DNA of 32,087 bases from an uncultured Bacteroidota bacterium (GCA_946479615.1 CAMLGR010000039.1:1-32087); one strand, 5' to 3'; positions 1 through 8,413 are shown, numbered from the stretch's first letter. The notes: generated by a model from the sequence alone, not told the origin. Numbers and translations: made by a program.

Positions 1-341
1 AGTCTTCTTTTTAAAATGATGGGTTCGAATATAGCCGTGAAAAAGCTGATGGAGGAAAAACAAACCAGGGCCACGGAAATATTCGATTGTTTGATCGATG
101 CATAAAAGGTTATCCAGTGAAGAGTAGCGATAAATCCTACAGCACCGATCTTCATTATTTCTTTTACCGGTATGCGCTGGATCTTTCTCATCAATCCAAA
201 CAGGATCCACATGGCAAGGGCTGTGAATAAAAGCCTGTACCAAACGATCATGCCTTCATTAAACGTGATCAGTCGGCCGAGGATAGCTGTAAACCCGGCG
301 AGGAATACAGCAACATGGAGCTGGAGAAAGGCTTTTTTCAT
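1..341 (-). CDS. EamA/DMT-family transporter, N-terminal part (runs off left edge)
   Basis: An open frame begins at ATG 341 and continues without a stop to base 1, giving 113 residues of an unfinished protein. It begins MKKAFLQLHVAVFLAGFTAI and continues with LGRLITFNEGMIVWYRLLFT, then a second hydrophobic stretch and FYASIKQSNISVALVCFSS. This is the layout of the first EamA repeat of drug/metabolite transporters: helix 1, the GMIVWYR-type loop, helix 2, and a helix 3-4 region with S/N-rich turns. Such proteins are inner-membrane exporters or permeases of small metabolites; the substrate cannot be told. Upstream, a TTG-N17-TAGTTTG arrangement resembles a Bacteroidota promoter but has one base missing in the -7 element. 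The gene is separated from its neighbour by an inverted repeat. Family assignment is from the visible N-terminal half only. Confidence 0.72.
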   Translation of the reverse strand, partial: MKKAFLQLHVAVFLAGFTAILGRLITFNEGMIVWYRLLFTALAMWILFGLMRKIQRIPVKEIMKIGAVGFIATLHWITFYASIKQSNISVALVCFSSISFFTAIFEPIILKRR

Positions 342-405
342 TCAGGGCGCAAACTAAGAAACATATTTCAATACAAGACTGCCTGGAAAAACTGGTTGCC
401 AGCCT

Positions 406-543
406 CTGCGGCCCTCTGTGTCTTCTCTGTGGCTCTCTGTGTATAATTCTTGTAAGAAAGATTCTATTCATAAGACTTGTAAAGAGCTTTAACCTGATAT
501 CTTACTACCGGAGTTATACACAGAGAGCCACAGAGGGCCGCAG
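406..543. repeat. Inverted repeat of CTCTGTG-type words
   Basis: The right arm at 514-543 is the reverse complement of the left arm at 406-446, except that the left arm carries 11 extra bases at 421-431 (TCTTCTCTGTG) that look like a duplicated word. The arms are made of loosely tandem CTCTGTG/GCTCTCTGTG words and enclose about 67 bp without a gene. It lies between the start of the EamA gene and the end of a small membrane-protein gene, so it could act as a terminator of the latter or as a protected intergenic hairpin. It contains no coding sequence that I can support. Confidence 0.75.
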
Positions 544-566
544 GGGATTTTGCGTGGTATAGAATT

Positions 567-815
567 TCAATACCCTATATCCGTTGACGACTTCACAAAA
601 TAAGTGATCAGTAAAGTGATAATAAAAACAACGGTAATAATGAAGATCCTTGTATAAAGCGATTTGATCAACGCACGAACGGTTTCACTGTATTTATGAA
701 GCGGACTGAAGATCGAAAGCCGGGAACTTTTGGCGATGCGGCGGATACGGGAAAAGTAAATGATACAGGTGCCTGCCCATGCAATTAACAGAACCCAAAA
801 GATGGTAGAGTCCAT
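567..815 (-). CDS. Small two-helix membrane protein, function unknown
   Basis: 82 residues from an ATG. Two hydrophobic segments are visible: residues about 4-21 (IFWVLLIAWAGTCIIYFS) and about 55-73 (RIFIITVVFIITLLITYFV), separated by a basic loop of about 30 residues (RIRRIAKSSR...). This predicts an inner-membrane hairpin with the loop on the cytoplasmic side. The start lies 35 bp after the stop of the GT2 glycosyltransferase gene on the same strand, so the two may be co-transcribed. I do not recognise the family. Being a real gene is supported by the clean membrane pattern and the operon-like placement, not by homology. Confidence 0.55.
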   Translation of the reverse strand: MDSTIFWVLLIAWAGTCIIYFSRIRRIAKSSRLSIFSPLHKYSETVRALIKSLYTRIFIITVVFIITLLITYFVKSSTDIGY

Positions 816-850
816 AACAAATGTTGAAGTGTAACTAATTGTAAATTGAA

Positions 851-1648
851 TTACTTACCCTCTGCGACCATCTCACTGCTGTGTAAATGCGTGACCGACC
901 CGGTTTCAATTTTTTTTACCCGTTTTTTATAGTTGGTAAATAAACTGTACCAGCGAAGTTTGAGTACTCCTAATATGCCTTCTTTCACGATGCCTTTATT
1001 CATCTTTGATGAACCCAGGGTCCTGTCCTGGAAAATAATAGGCACTTCTTTTAGTTTGAACCGGAGCTTCCAGGCGGCAAATTTCATTTCGATCTGGAAA
1101 GCATATCCTGTAAAATGTATTTCGTCGAGGTTGATCGCCTCCAGTACTTCTCTTTTATAGCAGACAAAACCGGCGGTTGGATCTTTCACCGGCATCCAGG
1201 TGATCAGGCGGGTATAGACAGATGCGCCTTTGGAAAGAGCGATCCGGTTGCCGGGCCAGTTCACTACCCCACCACCTTTGACATACCGGGAACCAATTGC
1301 CAGGTCAGCGCCTTCATAGCGGCAGGCCTTGTATAAACGGACCAGATCAGCGGGATTGTGGGAGAAATCGGCATCCATTTCAAAAATATACTGATACCCA
1401 CTGGCGATCGCCCATTTAAATCCATAGATATAGGCGGTGCCCAGGCCCAGTTTGCCCCTTCTTTCCCGTATAAATAAACGATTGGAAAATGCAGGCTGCA
1501 TATCCTTTACGATCTGCGCCGTGCCGTCAGGAGAACCATCATCGATCACCAGTACATGAAAATTCTCTTCCAGTTGGAAAATGGCCTTGAGAATATGGCT
1601 GATATTCTCCTTTTCGTTATAAGTTGGTATAATGACTAGCTTATCCAA
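851..1648 (-). CDS. GT2 glycosyltransferase, polyprenol-phosphate mannose synthase-like
   Basis: 265 residues. It starts with the GT2 nucleotide-sugar fold (LVIIPTYNEKENI, residues 4-16), then VIDDGSPDGT (34-43) and the metal-binding DAD in FEMDADFSHNP (89-99), followed by GSRYVKGGGVVNWP and DPTAGFVCYKREVL. These are the signatures of dolichol/polyprenol monophosphomannose synthases, which move a mannosyl or glucosyl unit from a nucleotide sugar to a lipid-phosphate carrier at the inner membrane. No C-terminal membrane domain is present, so it is the short soluble type. The start codon is TTG at 1648; the upstream in-frame stop is only seven codons away and no ATG lies between, so TTG is the best choice. 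The donor sugar is inferred from family resemblance only. Confidence 0.85.
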   Translation of the reverse strand: MDKLVIIPTYNEKENISHILKAIFQLEENFHVLVIDDGSPDGTAQIVKDMQPAFSNRLFIRERRGKLGLGTAYIYGFKWAIASGYQYIFEMDADFSHNPADLVRLYKACRYEGADLAIGSRYVKGGGVVNWPGNRIALSKGASVYTRLITWMPVKDPTAGFVCYKREVLEAINLDEIHFTGYAFQIEMKFAAWKLRFKLKEVPIIFQDRTLGSSKMNKGIVKEGILGVLKLRWYSLFTNYKKRVKKIETGSVTHLHSSEMVAEGK

Positions 1649-1736
1649 TGTCTTTATCAGAACCTGTTATTTACGAATTTACGAAAATCGGAAAAGACCT
1701 CATGTTAAAAATTTTACACAAGCAACTAACACTTTC

Positions 1737-2504
1737 TCAGGCTTTTTTGAGCATGGTGCGGGTGTAGATTTCGGTGAGTTTTTGCTTGGTATGCTGGGGG
1801 AAATCGCCTTTCATCATCCAGTCATAGTATTGAGGTTCGGAGCGCAGCACGTCGGAGACGGCGCGTCCTTTGAATTTGCCGAAATTGAAGACCTCTACCC
1901 CGTTTTCCATCACAAACCGGCGGGCAAAGTCCACGATCACTTCCTCACCCGTTGCCTTCAGGATAGAATCGACGCTATTGCCCAGGGCTGGGTAACGAAC
2001 CACCTGCGCTTCCAGTATTTCATGAGTAGCAGAAGCGTCTATCTCTGCACTATGGGCGCCATCGAGCTGCTTGTTGCAATAGAACTTATAGGCAGCGCCC
2101 AGCGTACGTTGTTCCATCTGGTGAAAGATCTTCTGCACATCCACCAGCCTCCGCCCTTTCATATCGAATTCTACCTGCACCCGCAGGAACTCTTCCATCA
2201 GTAGGGGAATATCGAAACGATTACTGTTATAACCGGCGATATCGCATCCATCGAGCATCTGTTTCAGCTCATTTGCCGCCTGCCTGAAAGTAGGGGCATC
2301 CTTTACCATCTCATTGGAGATACCATGTATATCCACCGATGCCTGGGAAATAGTCATTTCAGGATTGATCAGTTTGCGTTTGACACTACGTGTTCCATCC
2401 GGAAGGATCTTTACAATGGCAATCTCAACGATACGGTCGGTACCCAGGTTAATGCCAGTCGTTTCCAGGTCAATAAAGGCAAGTGGTTTTGTCAGCTTCA
2501 ACAT
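1737..2504 (-). CDS. 3'-5' exonuclease, DnaQ/RNase T (DEDDh) family
   Basis: 255 residues. The DEDDh catalytic set is visible: D12 and E14 in FIDLETTG, D98 in GYNSNRFDIP, and H151 with D156 in HSAEIDA. About 90 further residues follow, with FNFGKFKGRAVSDVLRSEP and YYDWMMKGDFPQHTKQKLT, a small C-terminal domain commonly seen in Bacteroidota exonucleases of this type. The enzyme is expected to trim DNA 3' ends using two metal ions. It could be a stand-alone proofreading or repair nuclease; it is not fused to a polymerase and I cannot tell it from a replicative epsilon subunit by sequence alone. It is monocistronic by spacing: 88 bp to the next gene downstream and about 340 bp of free sequence upstream. 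Confidence 0.88.
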   Translation of the reverse strand: MLKLTKPLAFIDLETTGINLGTDRIVEIAIVKILPDGTRSVKRKLINPEMTISQASVDIHGISNEMVKDAPTFRQAANELKQMLDGCDIAGYNSNRFDIPLLMEEFLRVQVEFDMKGRRLVDVQKIFHQMEQRTLGAAYKFYCNKQLDGAHSAEIDASATHEILEAQVVRYPALGNSVDSILKATGEEVIVDFARRFVMENGVEVFNFGKFKGRAVSDVLRSEPQYYDWMMKGDFPQHTKQKLTEIYTRTMLKKA

Positions 2505-2841
2505 CGGCTCTGTATTATCTCTTTTTAAATCGGCGGTAAAGGTAATTTTTTCTGGTTATCAAAATCATTATTTACGCCGATAGTAGAGTATCTTTTACCG
2601 GATAACCAGCCGTTGATGACCCCTGACCCGAAGCCGGCTGCCAACCCATGACATTTCTATTAGTGGCTACAGGCATTATTGATGATAATTTGAATGACTG
2701 AACGACTGATCATCAGCCTGTTCGGGACATATGTTAGTTTTAGCAATTATATAAGAGAAGGCAGCCCGGCGGGTGGTGTATATTTGTGAAATATCTGAAG
2801 ATTTTTTCCGTTATTACAGGACCAATAAATCACCTGAGAAA
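2505..2841. other. Divergent intergenic region with a 9-bp inverted repeat
   Basis: This 337-bp gap separates the leftward exonuclease gene and the rightward lipoprotein gene, so it should hold both promoters. A perfect 9-bp inverted repeat (CTGGTTATC at 2552-2560 and GATAACCAG at 2601-2609) sits upstream of the exonuclease start and could be an operator or a hairpin. The lipoprotein side holds a -7-like box listed separately. I see no convincing open frame or RNA gene here. Confidence 0.4.
2779..2786 (+). promoter_or_regulatory. Possible -7 element (TATATTTG) for the small lipoprotein
   Basis: TATATTTG fits the Bacteroidota -7 consensus TANNTTTG exactly and lies 55 bp upstream of the lipoprotein ATG at 2842. 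No TTTG or TTG is found at the expected 17-19 bp spacing upstream, so only half of the promoter is supported. Confidence 0.3.
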
Positions 2842-2964
2842 ATGAAAAAAACAATTCTGATCCTTTCCTTATTCATTCTTGCTATCGTCAGCAGTTCCTG
2901 CTACTCATCCAGGAAAAGCGGATGCCCGATGCAGGAGCAATCTACCTATCGTTATAGAAGATGA
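2842..2964 (+). CDS. Small lipoprotein, 40 residues
   Basis: Sequence MKKTILILSLFILAIVSSSC, then a polar, basic tail of 20 residues ending YRYRR. Positively charged n-region, hydrophobic core and a Ser-Ser-Ser-Cys lipobox with Cys20 predict lipidation and membrane anchoring. The open frame extends 23 codons upstream (from 2773), but that part overlaps the -7-like box and has no signal-peptide character, so the ATG at 2842 is preferred. Function unknown; very small basic lipoproteins of this kind occur often in Bacteroidota. It is the only plus-strand gene I can support, and it converges on the response regulator gene. Confidence 0.6.
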   Translation: MKKTILILSLFILAIVSSSCYSSRKSGCPMQEQSTYRYRR

Positions 2965-2975
2965 TGATGTGGTGT

Positions 2976-3078
2976 TAGATGTCAGGTTTTAAGTTTTAGG
3001 TGTGAACACACAAATCAGTAGTAGCGTACTACATTCCATGGAATGTTAAGTGATAAATTTTAAATGTTGAGTGATCAG
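2976..3078. repeat. Degenerate heptamer repeats with two palindromes between convergent genes
   Basis: Read in 7-base steps, both halves show the same word with variations: GGTGTTA, GATGTCA, GGTTTTA, AGTTTTA on the left, and AATGTTA, AGTGATA, AATTTTA, AATGTTG on the right. Between them lie GTAGTA-gcg-TACTAC (3018-3032) and the perfect palindrome CATTCCATGGAATG (3032-3045). The block fills the space between the ends of two convergent genes and may serve as a two-way terminator. The same heptamer style recurs at about 7,325-7,560 and 11,877-11,971. Confidence 0.6.
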
Positions 3079-3116
3079 CAATGACTATTCAATTATAGCA
3101 TCCCCTAAAACCATCC

Positions 3117-3752
3117 CTACAGCCCTTTCGTATTGATAAAATTCACCAGCGCGGCAGTGTTCTTGAGCTTGAGTTTTTTGAGAATGTTGTAGCGGTGTAC
3201 TTCCACTGTCTTTAAGGAGATATCAAGCTGGCCCGCGATCTCTTTGGAAGAAAGACCTTCCTTCAGCAATTTGACAATATCGATCTCGCGGCGTGATAAC
3301 GTATTCATATCGGCATGATCGGAATCTTCATCCAGTTCCAGTTGTGCCAGGATGTTCTTCACTTCTTCGCAGATATATTTCTTTCCGTTATTGACTTCAA
3401 TGATCGCAGCGATCATTTCATCCTTGGATGAATTCTTGGTTACATATCCCATCGCGCCCAATTGCAACATCTTCTTGGCATAGGCAGGCATCGAATGCAT
3501 CGATACGGCAATGATCCTGGATTCGGGTGACAATTTCTGGATCTGCATCGTGGCGTCAAAACCATTCACAGGTGTCATGTTCACATCCATTAAAATAATG
3601 CGGGGTCTTTTTACACGCGCGATCTCGATGGCTTCCTCGCCGGAATCTGTTTCGCCGATGACAATAAATCGCGGGTCACTATTTAAAATAAATGACCACG
3701 AATCTCTGATTAGCTTATGATCGTCTACAAGCAGTATGGTGATCTTATCCAT
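3117..3752 (-). CDS. Two-component response regulator, NarL/LuxR type
   Basis: 211 residues. The receiver domain (about 1-120) has the acidic pair D10-D11 in LLVDDHK, the phospho-acceptor D56 in IILMDVNM, S84 in AVSMHS and K106 in YVTKNSS. The C-terminal GerE helix-turn-helix (about 145-211) reads TLSRREIDIVKLLKEGLSSK and continues EIAGQLDISLKTVEVHRYNI. It should be phosphorylated by a histidine kinase and then bind DNA as a dimer. No kinase gene is in the window, so it is an orphan here; the partner is probably encoded elsewhere. Upstream is 239 bp of AT-rich sequence with no clear promoter. Target genes cannot be deduced. Confidence 0.92.
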   Translation of the reverse strand: MDKITILLVDDHKLIRDSWSFILNSDPRFIVIGETDSGEEAIEIARVKRPRIILMDVNMTPVNGFDATMQIQKLSPESRIIAVSMHSMPAYAKKMLQLGAMGYVTKNSSKDEMIAAIIEVNNGKKYICEEVKNILAQLELDEDSDHADMNTLSRREIDIVKLLKEGLSSKEIAGQLDISLKTVEVHRYNILKKLKLKNTAALVNFINTKGL

Positions 3753-3930
3753 ATCGGATATGTGGCTTTAACGCACGGTGATAAGGTTATTTGTGTCTTA
3801 AAAAAACGGCCAATACAAAAGAAATCAATAATGGTATTTCACCAAAAAAAATTTGTTGCAGTAACACGCATAAACAAGTGGAAACACTTAATTTTCAGAA
3901 AGAATATAAAAAAATAATTTTGACCGTCAT

Positions 3931-3968
3931 TTTTGAAAAAATCGGGGTATAAGAGTAATAACTTACCC
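3931..3968 (-). terminator. Weak candidate terminator after the TonB receptor gene
   Basis: On the minus strand a GGGTAAG / CTTATACCC stem with a two-base bulge (plus-strand arms 3945-3953 and 3962-3968) is followed by ATTTTTTC. It lies 24 bp past the receptor stop codon. The imperfect stem keeps confidence low. Confidence 0.4.
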
Positions 3969-3991
3969 TGCTAATAAGCGCTGAAGTGATT

Positions 3992-5908
3992 TTAATTTTC
4001 AAGATTGAAATTAACACCCGCCATTACCCATCTTCCAGGCATGATCGCTCCCAAAAGATCGCTATAATTAATATTAGATAAATTATTAATCTGTACAAAG
4101 GTTTTAATTCTTCTCTTACAGAAAAACACTCCCGCTCTTCCATTCAGCAATAAATAGTCGTCCGAGATATTTGCATGTATCGCCGCAGCTGCCTGTGCAC
4201 TTCTTGTTTTATAAATACCATTGAATCCGATAAAGAAATATTTCTGACTGTATTCAACAGAAAAGTTATTCATGAATTTAGCATGCGATGAAACATAAAA
4301 AGAAGGAACCGCATCACTGCTGCTGCTATTGAGCCATACAAAGCCAACCGCTGCTATCACTGAATGATTCCTGCGCCATTGCTGCTGGTATTGCAGATCG
4401 ATCTCTCCACCGGTTGTATTTACTTTCGCAATATTCTTTGCCAATGCATAAGTACCACCCACCACCAGGTTCTCTTTTCTCGGCATATCCGCATACGTTG
4501 TCGCTACATAATCGATCAGCCGCTTATGAAAACGCTGGAAGAATGTTCCTGCTATCTTGAATCGCTTGGATAAAAAATAATCAGCCCCTGCTTCATAACT
4601 GAAAGAATGTTCTGCTTCCAGGTCAGGATTGCCAATACGCTGGCCACTGGCTACATTGGTTTTGTTATAATTATTATAACGTTCGGTGAAATCGGCATCG
4701 CGGATCGTTTTACCGGCACTGCCACGCAACTGGAACTGGTTATGCTTCCAGGATATATTTACCTGTGGCACCAGTTCGGTACCACTGCGCTGGTTCCAGT
4801 CAAGACGCAAAGCCGGCATGATCGTAAAATCATGAATGGATTGATTCCATACCAGGAAAGCCGCGGCCTGTGCCACCTGGTGATCACCCCTGTCATTGGA
4901 TTTTATTGTTTTATTGATGATCTGTGCACCGCTTACCAGCACCGACTGTTCACTTGTTTTCCATTCATCAGAAACAGTTGCCTGTAATAACTGGCTGGTA
5001 TTGGCATTCGCGACAGATACATCATTGAATTTAAAATCATCCTTCACCGATTTCCATCCTGCATCCAGGTTCACCGTATGCTTTTTACCTGTATATCTTA
5101 CACGCGCCTGGTTCCAGAACGTTGTTACTTTCTCATCCGATGTATCGCTGGCGAACACAGTATAAAAGTTTTGTGCATCGAAGCGCCGGTTATCATACGA
5201 AGAACGAACAGCCAGTTGCCATTTATCATTGAAGAAATGATTGACGGATACAGAGCCTGTATTGGCATATACAAAACCACGTGTGCCTCTTTTCAGTTGT
5301 CCTTCTGTATTATTACTCAGGAATCCACCGCCAACTGCCGTGTTTCCATTTTGATAATACCCACCTGCATTGACATTCACCAACTGGTGTTCGCCACCGG
5401 TTGCCTCCGTCTGCACATTCCATTTCTTTTGCTGTGGCCGGGCTGCAAATGTTTTGGTGATAATTTGTATTACACCCCCTACTGCTTCCGAACCATAAAT
5501 AGCGGAAGAAGCTCCTTTTAATATTTCTATGTGATCTATCTCAGCAGGAGCTATGGGAATATAACTATTGAAGTGACCGGTATTGGGATCATTGATACGA
5601 ACCCCATCCAATATTACAAGCACCTGTTGAAAAGTACCGCCACGTAATACAATATCGCTTTGAGAACCGAGCGGACCGCGCATCTGCACTTCCACACCGG
5701 GGAGATAACGTAATAATTCATCAACAGAATGAACGGGAAGATTAACAAGATCGGCGCCTTTAATACTTAAAATATTCCTGCCTGTCCGGGAAACAGGCTT
5801 CTCCACCAATGAAGCAGTAACAGTGACAGGATCTAAGATCGTTTCTTTATCCTGCGCATGGATAGACAAGGTGACAAAGAGTGCAGAAGCAGTCAGTATT
5901 TTTTTCAT
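3992..5908 (-). CDS. TonB-dependent outer-membrane receptor (BtuB-like)
   Basis: 638 residues from the ATG at 5908. An ORF extends 30 codons further upstream, but the signal peptide MKKILTASALFVTLSIHAQD starts at 5908, so that start is used. After cleavage near A18-Q19 come a TonB box-like DPVTVTAS (26-33), a plug domain (about 40-155) with SVDELLRYLPGVEV, DIVLRGG, VLVILDGVRINDP and IEILKGASSAIYGSEAVGGV, then a 22-strand-type beta-barrel rich in alternating residues and ending in NFNLEN. It imports a scarce ligand across the outer membrane with energy from TonB-ExbBD. The plug resembles vitamin B12 (BtuB) and colicin receptors, but no SusD, riboswitch or cobalamin gene is nearby, so the ligand is open. 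It starts 52 bp after hisIE and may ride on histidine operon transcription. Confidence 0.9.
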   Translation of the reverse strand: MKKILTASALFVTLSIHAQDKETILDPVTVTASLVEKPVSRTGRNILSIKGADLVNLPVHSVDELLRYLPGVEVQMRGPLGSQSDIVLRGGTFQQVLVILDGVRINDPNTGHFNSYIPIAPAEIDHIEILKGASSAIYGSEAVGGVIQIITKTFAARPQQKKWNVQTEATGGEHQLVNVNAGGYYQNGNTAVGGGFLSNNTEGQLKRGTRGFVYANTGSVSVNHFFNDKWQLAVRSSYDNRRFDAQNFYTVFASDTSDEKVTTFWNQARVRYTGKKHTVNLDAGWKSVKDDFKFNDVSVANANTSQLLQATVSDEWKTSEQSVLVSGAQIINKTIKSNDRGDHQVAQAAAFLVWNQSIHDFTIMPALRLDWNQRSGTELVPQVNISWKHNQFQLRGSAGKTIRDADFTERYNNYNKTNVASGQRIGNPDLEAEHSFSYEAGADYFLSKRFKIAGTFFQRFHKRLIDYVATTYADMPRKENLVVGGTYALAKNIAKVNTTGGEIDLQYQQQWRRNHSVIAAVGFVWLNSSSSDAVPSFYVSSHAKFMNNFSVEYSQKYFFIGFNGIYKTRSAQAAAAIHANISDDYLLLNGRAGVFFCKRRIKTFVQINNLSNINYSDLLGAIMPGRWVMAGVNFNLEN

Positions 5909-5960
5909 GGCGCAAATATGAAGAAAACAATGCTTAATTCCAGCGCAAAATTTACCGATT

Positions 5961-6557
5961 TTATTTTTTATGACGTTGACGTAACACAGCCGATACATCG
6001 TGTATCGAGTACCCTTTATATTCCAGCAAGATCATATAATGAAATAAAAGATCTGCTGCTTCATCCAAAAATCGTTTATCATCATTGTCTTTTGCTTCAA
6101 TAACAAGTTCCACAGCTTCTTCCCCTACTTTTTGGGCAATCGCATTCACTCCTTTTTTAAACAGGCCCGATGTATACGATGTATCTGCCGGAGAAGTATG
6201 ACGTTGCTTGATCACTTCACCCAAAACAGAAATAAAATCAGGATTGTCGTTGATCTCGTTGAAACAGGTATCGGCACCGGTATGGCAAACAGGGCCCAGC
6301 GGATGCGCTTTTACCAATAACGTATCGTTATCACAATCCACAGCGATGCTTTTCAGTTCCAGGAAATGACCACTCTCCTCACCTTTTGTCCATAATCTTT
6401 TTTTGCTGCGACTGTAAAACGTAACCCGTTTCAGTTCATTGGTCTTATCTACAGCTTCCTGGTTCATAAAACCAAGCATCAATACTTTTCCGGTGATATT
6501 ATCCTGTACGATCGCAGGCACCAGGCCATCGTTGTATTTTGAAAAATCGATTGTCAT
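5961..6557 (-). CDS. hisIE: Bifunctional phosphoribosyl-AMP cyclohydrolase / phosphoribosyl-ATP pyrophosphatase
   Basis: 198 residues, the usual length of a HisI-HisE fusion. The cyclohydrolase half (about 1-105) has FYSRSKKRLWTKGEESGHF and the metal-binding VDCDND (73-78), followed by GPVCHTGADTCF with C91 and C98. The pyrophosphohydrolase half (about 108-198) has QKVGEEAVELVIEAK and the DEAADLLFHYMILL helix. It carries out the second and third steps of histidine synthesis: PRPP-ATP to PR-AMP, then ring opening to ProFAR. It starts 6 bp after hisF and is the last histidine gene of the operon. Confidence 0.96.
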   Translation of the reverse strand: MTIDFSKYNDGLVPAIVQDNITGKVLMLGFMNQEAVDKTNELKRVTFYSRSKKRLWTKGEESGHFLELKSIAVDCDNDTLLVKAHPLGPVCHTGADTCFNEINDNPDFISVLGEVIKQRHTSPADTSYTSGLFKKGVNAIAQKVGEEAVELVIEAKDNDDKRFLDEAADLLFHYMILLEYKGYSIHDVSAVLRQRHKK

Positions 6558-6563
6558 AATTTT

Positions 6564-7322
6564 TTATTTTCTGACCGGTATATGTTGTTCCGACAAGTAT
6601 TCTTTCAGATCGGGTATACTGATTTCTTTAAAATGAAAAATGCTGGCAGCCAGGGCTGCATCGGCCATGCCTTTATTAAATACATCTGCAAAATGAACAG
6701 GCGTTCCCCCACCACCACTCGCTATAACAGGTATGGGTAATGATGCTGCCAGTTGCCGGGTGATATCCAATGCAAACCCCGATTTGGTACCATCGTGGTT
6801 CATGGATGTCAATAATATTTCGCCGGCACCTGCCTCTGTTCCACGGCGCGCCCAATCCATGCATTTCATTTCTGTTTTTAACCGTCCGCCATTCAGGTAT
6901 ACATACCATTCGCCATCTTCTTCTTTTTTAGTATCGATAGCCAGCACAACAAATTGGCTGCCGAATTCCCTGGCAAGATCATTTACCAGTTGCGGATTTT
7001 TAAATGCCGCTGAATTGATCGACACTTTATCGGCGCCACTGCCCAGCAAAACAGATGCATCTTCCACCGAACTCACTCCACCACCCACGGTAAAGGGAAT
7101 ATTTACATTCCGGGCAATACGCCGGGCAAGTTCACCCAGGGTCTTTCTTTTTTCAACAGTAGCGGTGATATCGAGAAATACCAGTTCATCGGCTCCTTCC
7201 TGTGCATACCGCGCCCCCAGTTCTACCGGATCGCCGGCATCCCGCAGATCAATAAAGTTGGTGCCCTTGACCGTGCGGCCATCTTTGATATCGAGACAAG
7301 GAATGATTCTTTTGCAAAGCAT
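6564..7322 (-). CDS. hisF: Imidazole glycerol phosphate synthase, cyclase subunit
   Basis: 252 residues with the full (beta/alpha)8 barrel. It begins [20 protein letters not shown] with catalytic D11; D130 is in VLAIDTKKE. The phosphate-binding loops appear as TVGGGVSS (78-85) and IASGGGG near the end. It takes ammonia from HisH and PRFAR and makes imidazole glycerol phosphate plus AICAR. The gene follows hisA after 238 bp of repeat-filled spacer, which is an unusual gap for partners of this pathway, and precedes hisIE by 6 bp. Confidence 0.97.
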   Translation of the reverse strand: MLCKRIIPCLDIKDGRTVKGTNFIDLRDAGDPVELGARYAQEGADELVFLDITATVEKRKTLGELARRIARNVNIPFTVGGGVSSVEDASVLLGSGADKVSINSAAFKNPQLVNDLAREFGSQFVVLAIDTKKEEDGEWYVYLNGGRLKTEMKCMDWARRGTEAGAGEILLTSMNHDGTKSGFALDITRQLAASLPIPVIASGGGGTPVHFADVFNKGMADAALAASIFHFKEISIPDLKEYLSEQHIPVRK

Positions 7323-7324
7323 GA

Positions 7325-7560
7325 GAGGTGTTGGGTGTTAAGTTTTAGGTGTTAGGTGTTGGGTTTTAGATATTGAATGTTGTGATGATTTAAATAATCA
7401 ATATTCAATGTTCAATAATCAAGTATCAAGTATGCCGAAGATTCAGAACGATCAGTATTTTCACTCCCTTGAACATTGATTATTGATGGTTGTTTATTGA
7501 TTATTTCCTATTGACTACTCACAATTGACCATTCGCCATTCACCATTCTCCGCTCCTCTT
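7325..7560. repeat. Degenerate heptamer-repeat tract between hisF and hisA
   Basis: Nearly the whole spacer reads as successive 7-base words: GGTGTTG, GGTGTTA, AGTTTTA, GGTGTTA, GGTGTTG, GGTTTTA, GATATTG, AATGTTG on the left; CAATATT, CAATGTT, CAATAAT, CAAGTAT, CAAGTAT in the middle; ATTGATT, ATTGATG, then ATTGACC, ATTCGCC, ATTCACC, ATTCTCC on the right. The left and middle parts are approximately reverse-complementary, so the transcript could fold into a long hairpin inside the histidine operon. No coding potential is seen. Confidence 0.7.
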
Positions 7561-8271
7561 TCACCTTCTCAGCTCTTCCAGCTTTATCCTGTTCTCATAT
7601 ATCGCTTTTCCGATAATCACGCCGCTGCAACCGATATTCTCCAGTTCGTCCACATCTTTCATCGAGCTGACCCCGCCGCTGGCGATAAAATGAAGAGAAG
7701 GAAATTTAGCAATGATGTTTTTATACAATTCCACTGAAGGACCTTCGAGCTTTCCATCCTTGCTAACATCGGTACAAAAGACCTGGCTGATCCCTTTCTC
7801 CACATATTTCTCAATAAAATCATAGATCCATATATCCGTTGTTTCCAGCCAGCCGGCTACCGCGATCTTTTCTTCTTTTACATCGGCGCCGAGTAAAAAT
7901 TTATCAGCCCCGTATTGCAATAACCATTTCACAAACTCTTCTTCATTCTTCACTGCTATACTTCCTATGGTTGCCAGCGCCGCACCCGAATCAAAAACGA
8001 TCTGTACGTCTTTTTGTGTTTTTATACCACCACCGAAGTCGATCACAAGGGAAGTTTTAGCAGCCAGCGTTTCCAGCACTTTCCAGTTCTTTACCGCACC
8101 GGCTTTTGCTCCATCGAGATCGACCAGGTGCAAACGGCGCAACCCGGCATCTTCAAATTCTTTGGCTACTTCCAGCGGTTGTTCATTATAAATAGTTTTC
8201 TGCGCATAATCTCCCTGCGTGAGCCGTACGCATTTCCCATCGATGATATCTATTGCCGGGATTATTTCCAT
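7561..8271 (-). CDS. hisA: ProFAR isomerase (phosphoribosylformimino-AICAR-phosphate isomerase)
   Basis: 236 residues of a (beta/alpha)8 barrel related to HisF. It begins [20 protein letters not shown], with the catalytic D8, and has [10 protein letters not shown] in the first half and [15 protein letters not shown] with the second catalytic Asp, then FIASGGVSS. It performs the Amadori rearrangement of ProFAR to PRFAR, the substrate of HisFH. The start lies only 9 bp from the edge of a palindromic repeat that fills the gap to hisH. Confidence 0.97.
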   Translation of the reverse strand: MEIIPAIDIIDGKCVRLTQGDYAQKTIYNEQPLEVAKEFEDAGLRRLHLVDLDGAKAGAVKNWKVLETLAAKTSLVIDFGGGIKTQKDVQIVFDSGAALATIGSIAVKNEEEFVKWLLQYGADKFLLGADVKEEKIAVAGWLETTDIWIYDFIEKYVEKGISQVFCTDVSKDGKLEGPSVELYKNIIAKFPSLHFIASGGVSSMKDVDELENIGCSGVIIGKAIYENRIKLEELRR

Positions 8272-8280
8272 ATTTCTTTC

Positions 8281-8408
8281 TTCTATGTGTGTATTCCTAT
8301 GTACCTATGTGCCTATGTGGTGAGATTACGCAAAACCGCTATAGTGTCTATAGCCGAATGGCGTAGGCTTACCACATAGGCACATAGGTACAAAGGTTTC
8401 ACATAGGC
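8281..8408. repeat. Palindromic element of CCTATGTG words, copy 1 (hisH-hisA gap)
   Basis: The left arm at 8296-8321 consists of three near-identical octamers (CCTATGTA, CCTATGTG, CCTATGTG) plus GT, and the right arm at 8371-8396 is its reverse complement with one mismatch. The centre holds a further hairpin GCTATAG-TGT-CTATAGC (8338-8354). It fills the whole 142-bp gap between hisH and hisA. A second copy with matching outer ends and the shared inner segment GAGATTACGC lies at 24,854-24,957. Confidence 0.85.
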
Positions 8409-8413
8409 ATTCA

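Noticed and set aside
259..471. 70-residue minus-strand frame over the EamA start and the CTCTGTG repeat
   Set aside because: It overlaps the well-supported EamA start in another frame and is largely translated repeat.
1632..2204. 190-residue plus-strand frame
   Set aside because: It is antisense to the exonuclease gene, whose catalytic motifs are clear; no motif is seen in the plus-strand product.
5909..5960. Cobalamin riboswitch ahead of the BtuB-like receptor
   Set aside because: Only 52 bp separate it from hisIE, too short for the riboswitch, and no B12-box-like sequence is seen.
6733..7341. 202-residue plus-strand frame
   Set aside because: Antisense shadow of hisF; serine/proline-rich with no recognisable domain.
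7325..7560. CRISPR array
   Set aside because: The repeats are 7 bp, degenerate and without unique spacers of constant length; no cas gene is present.
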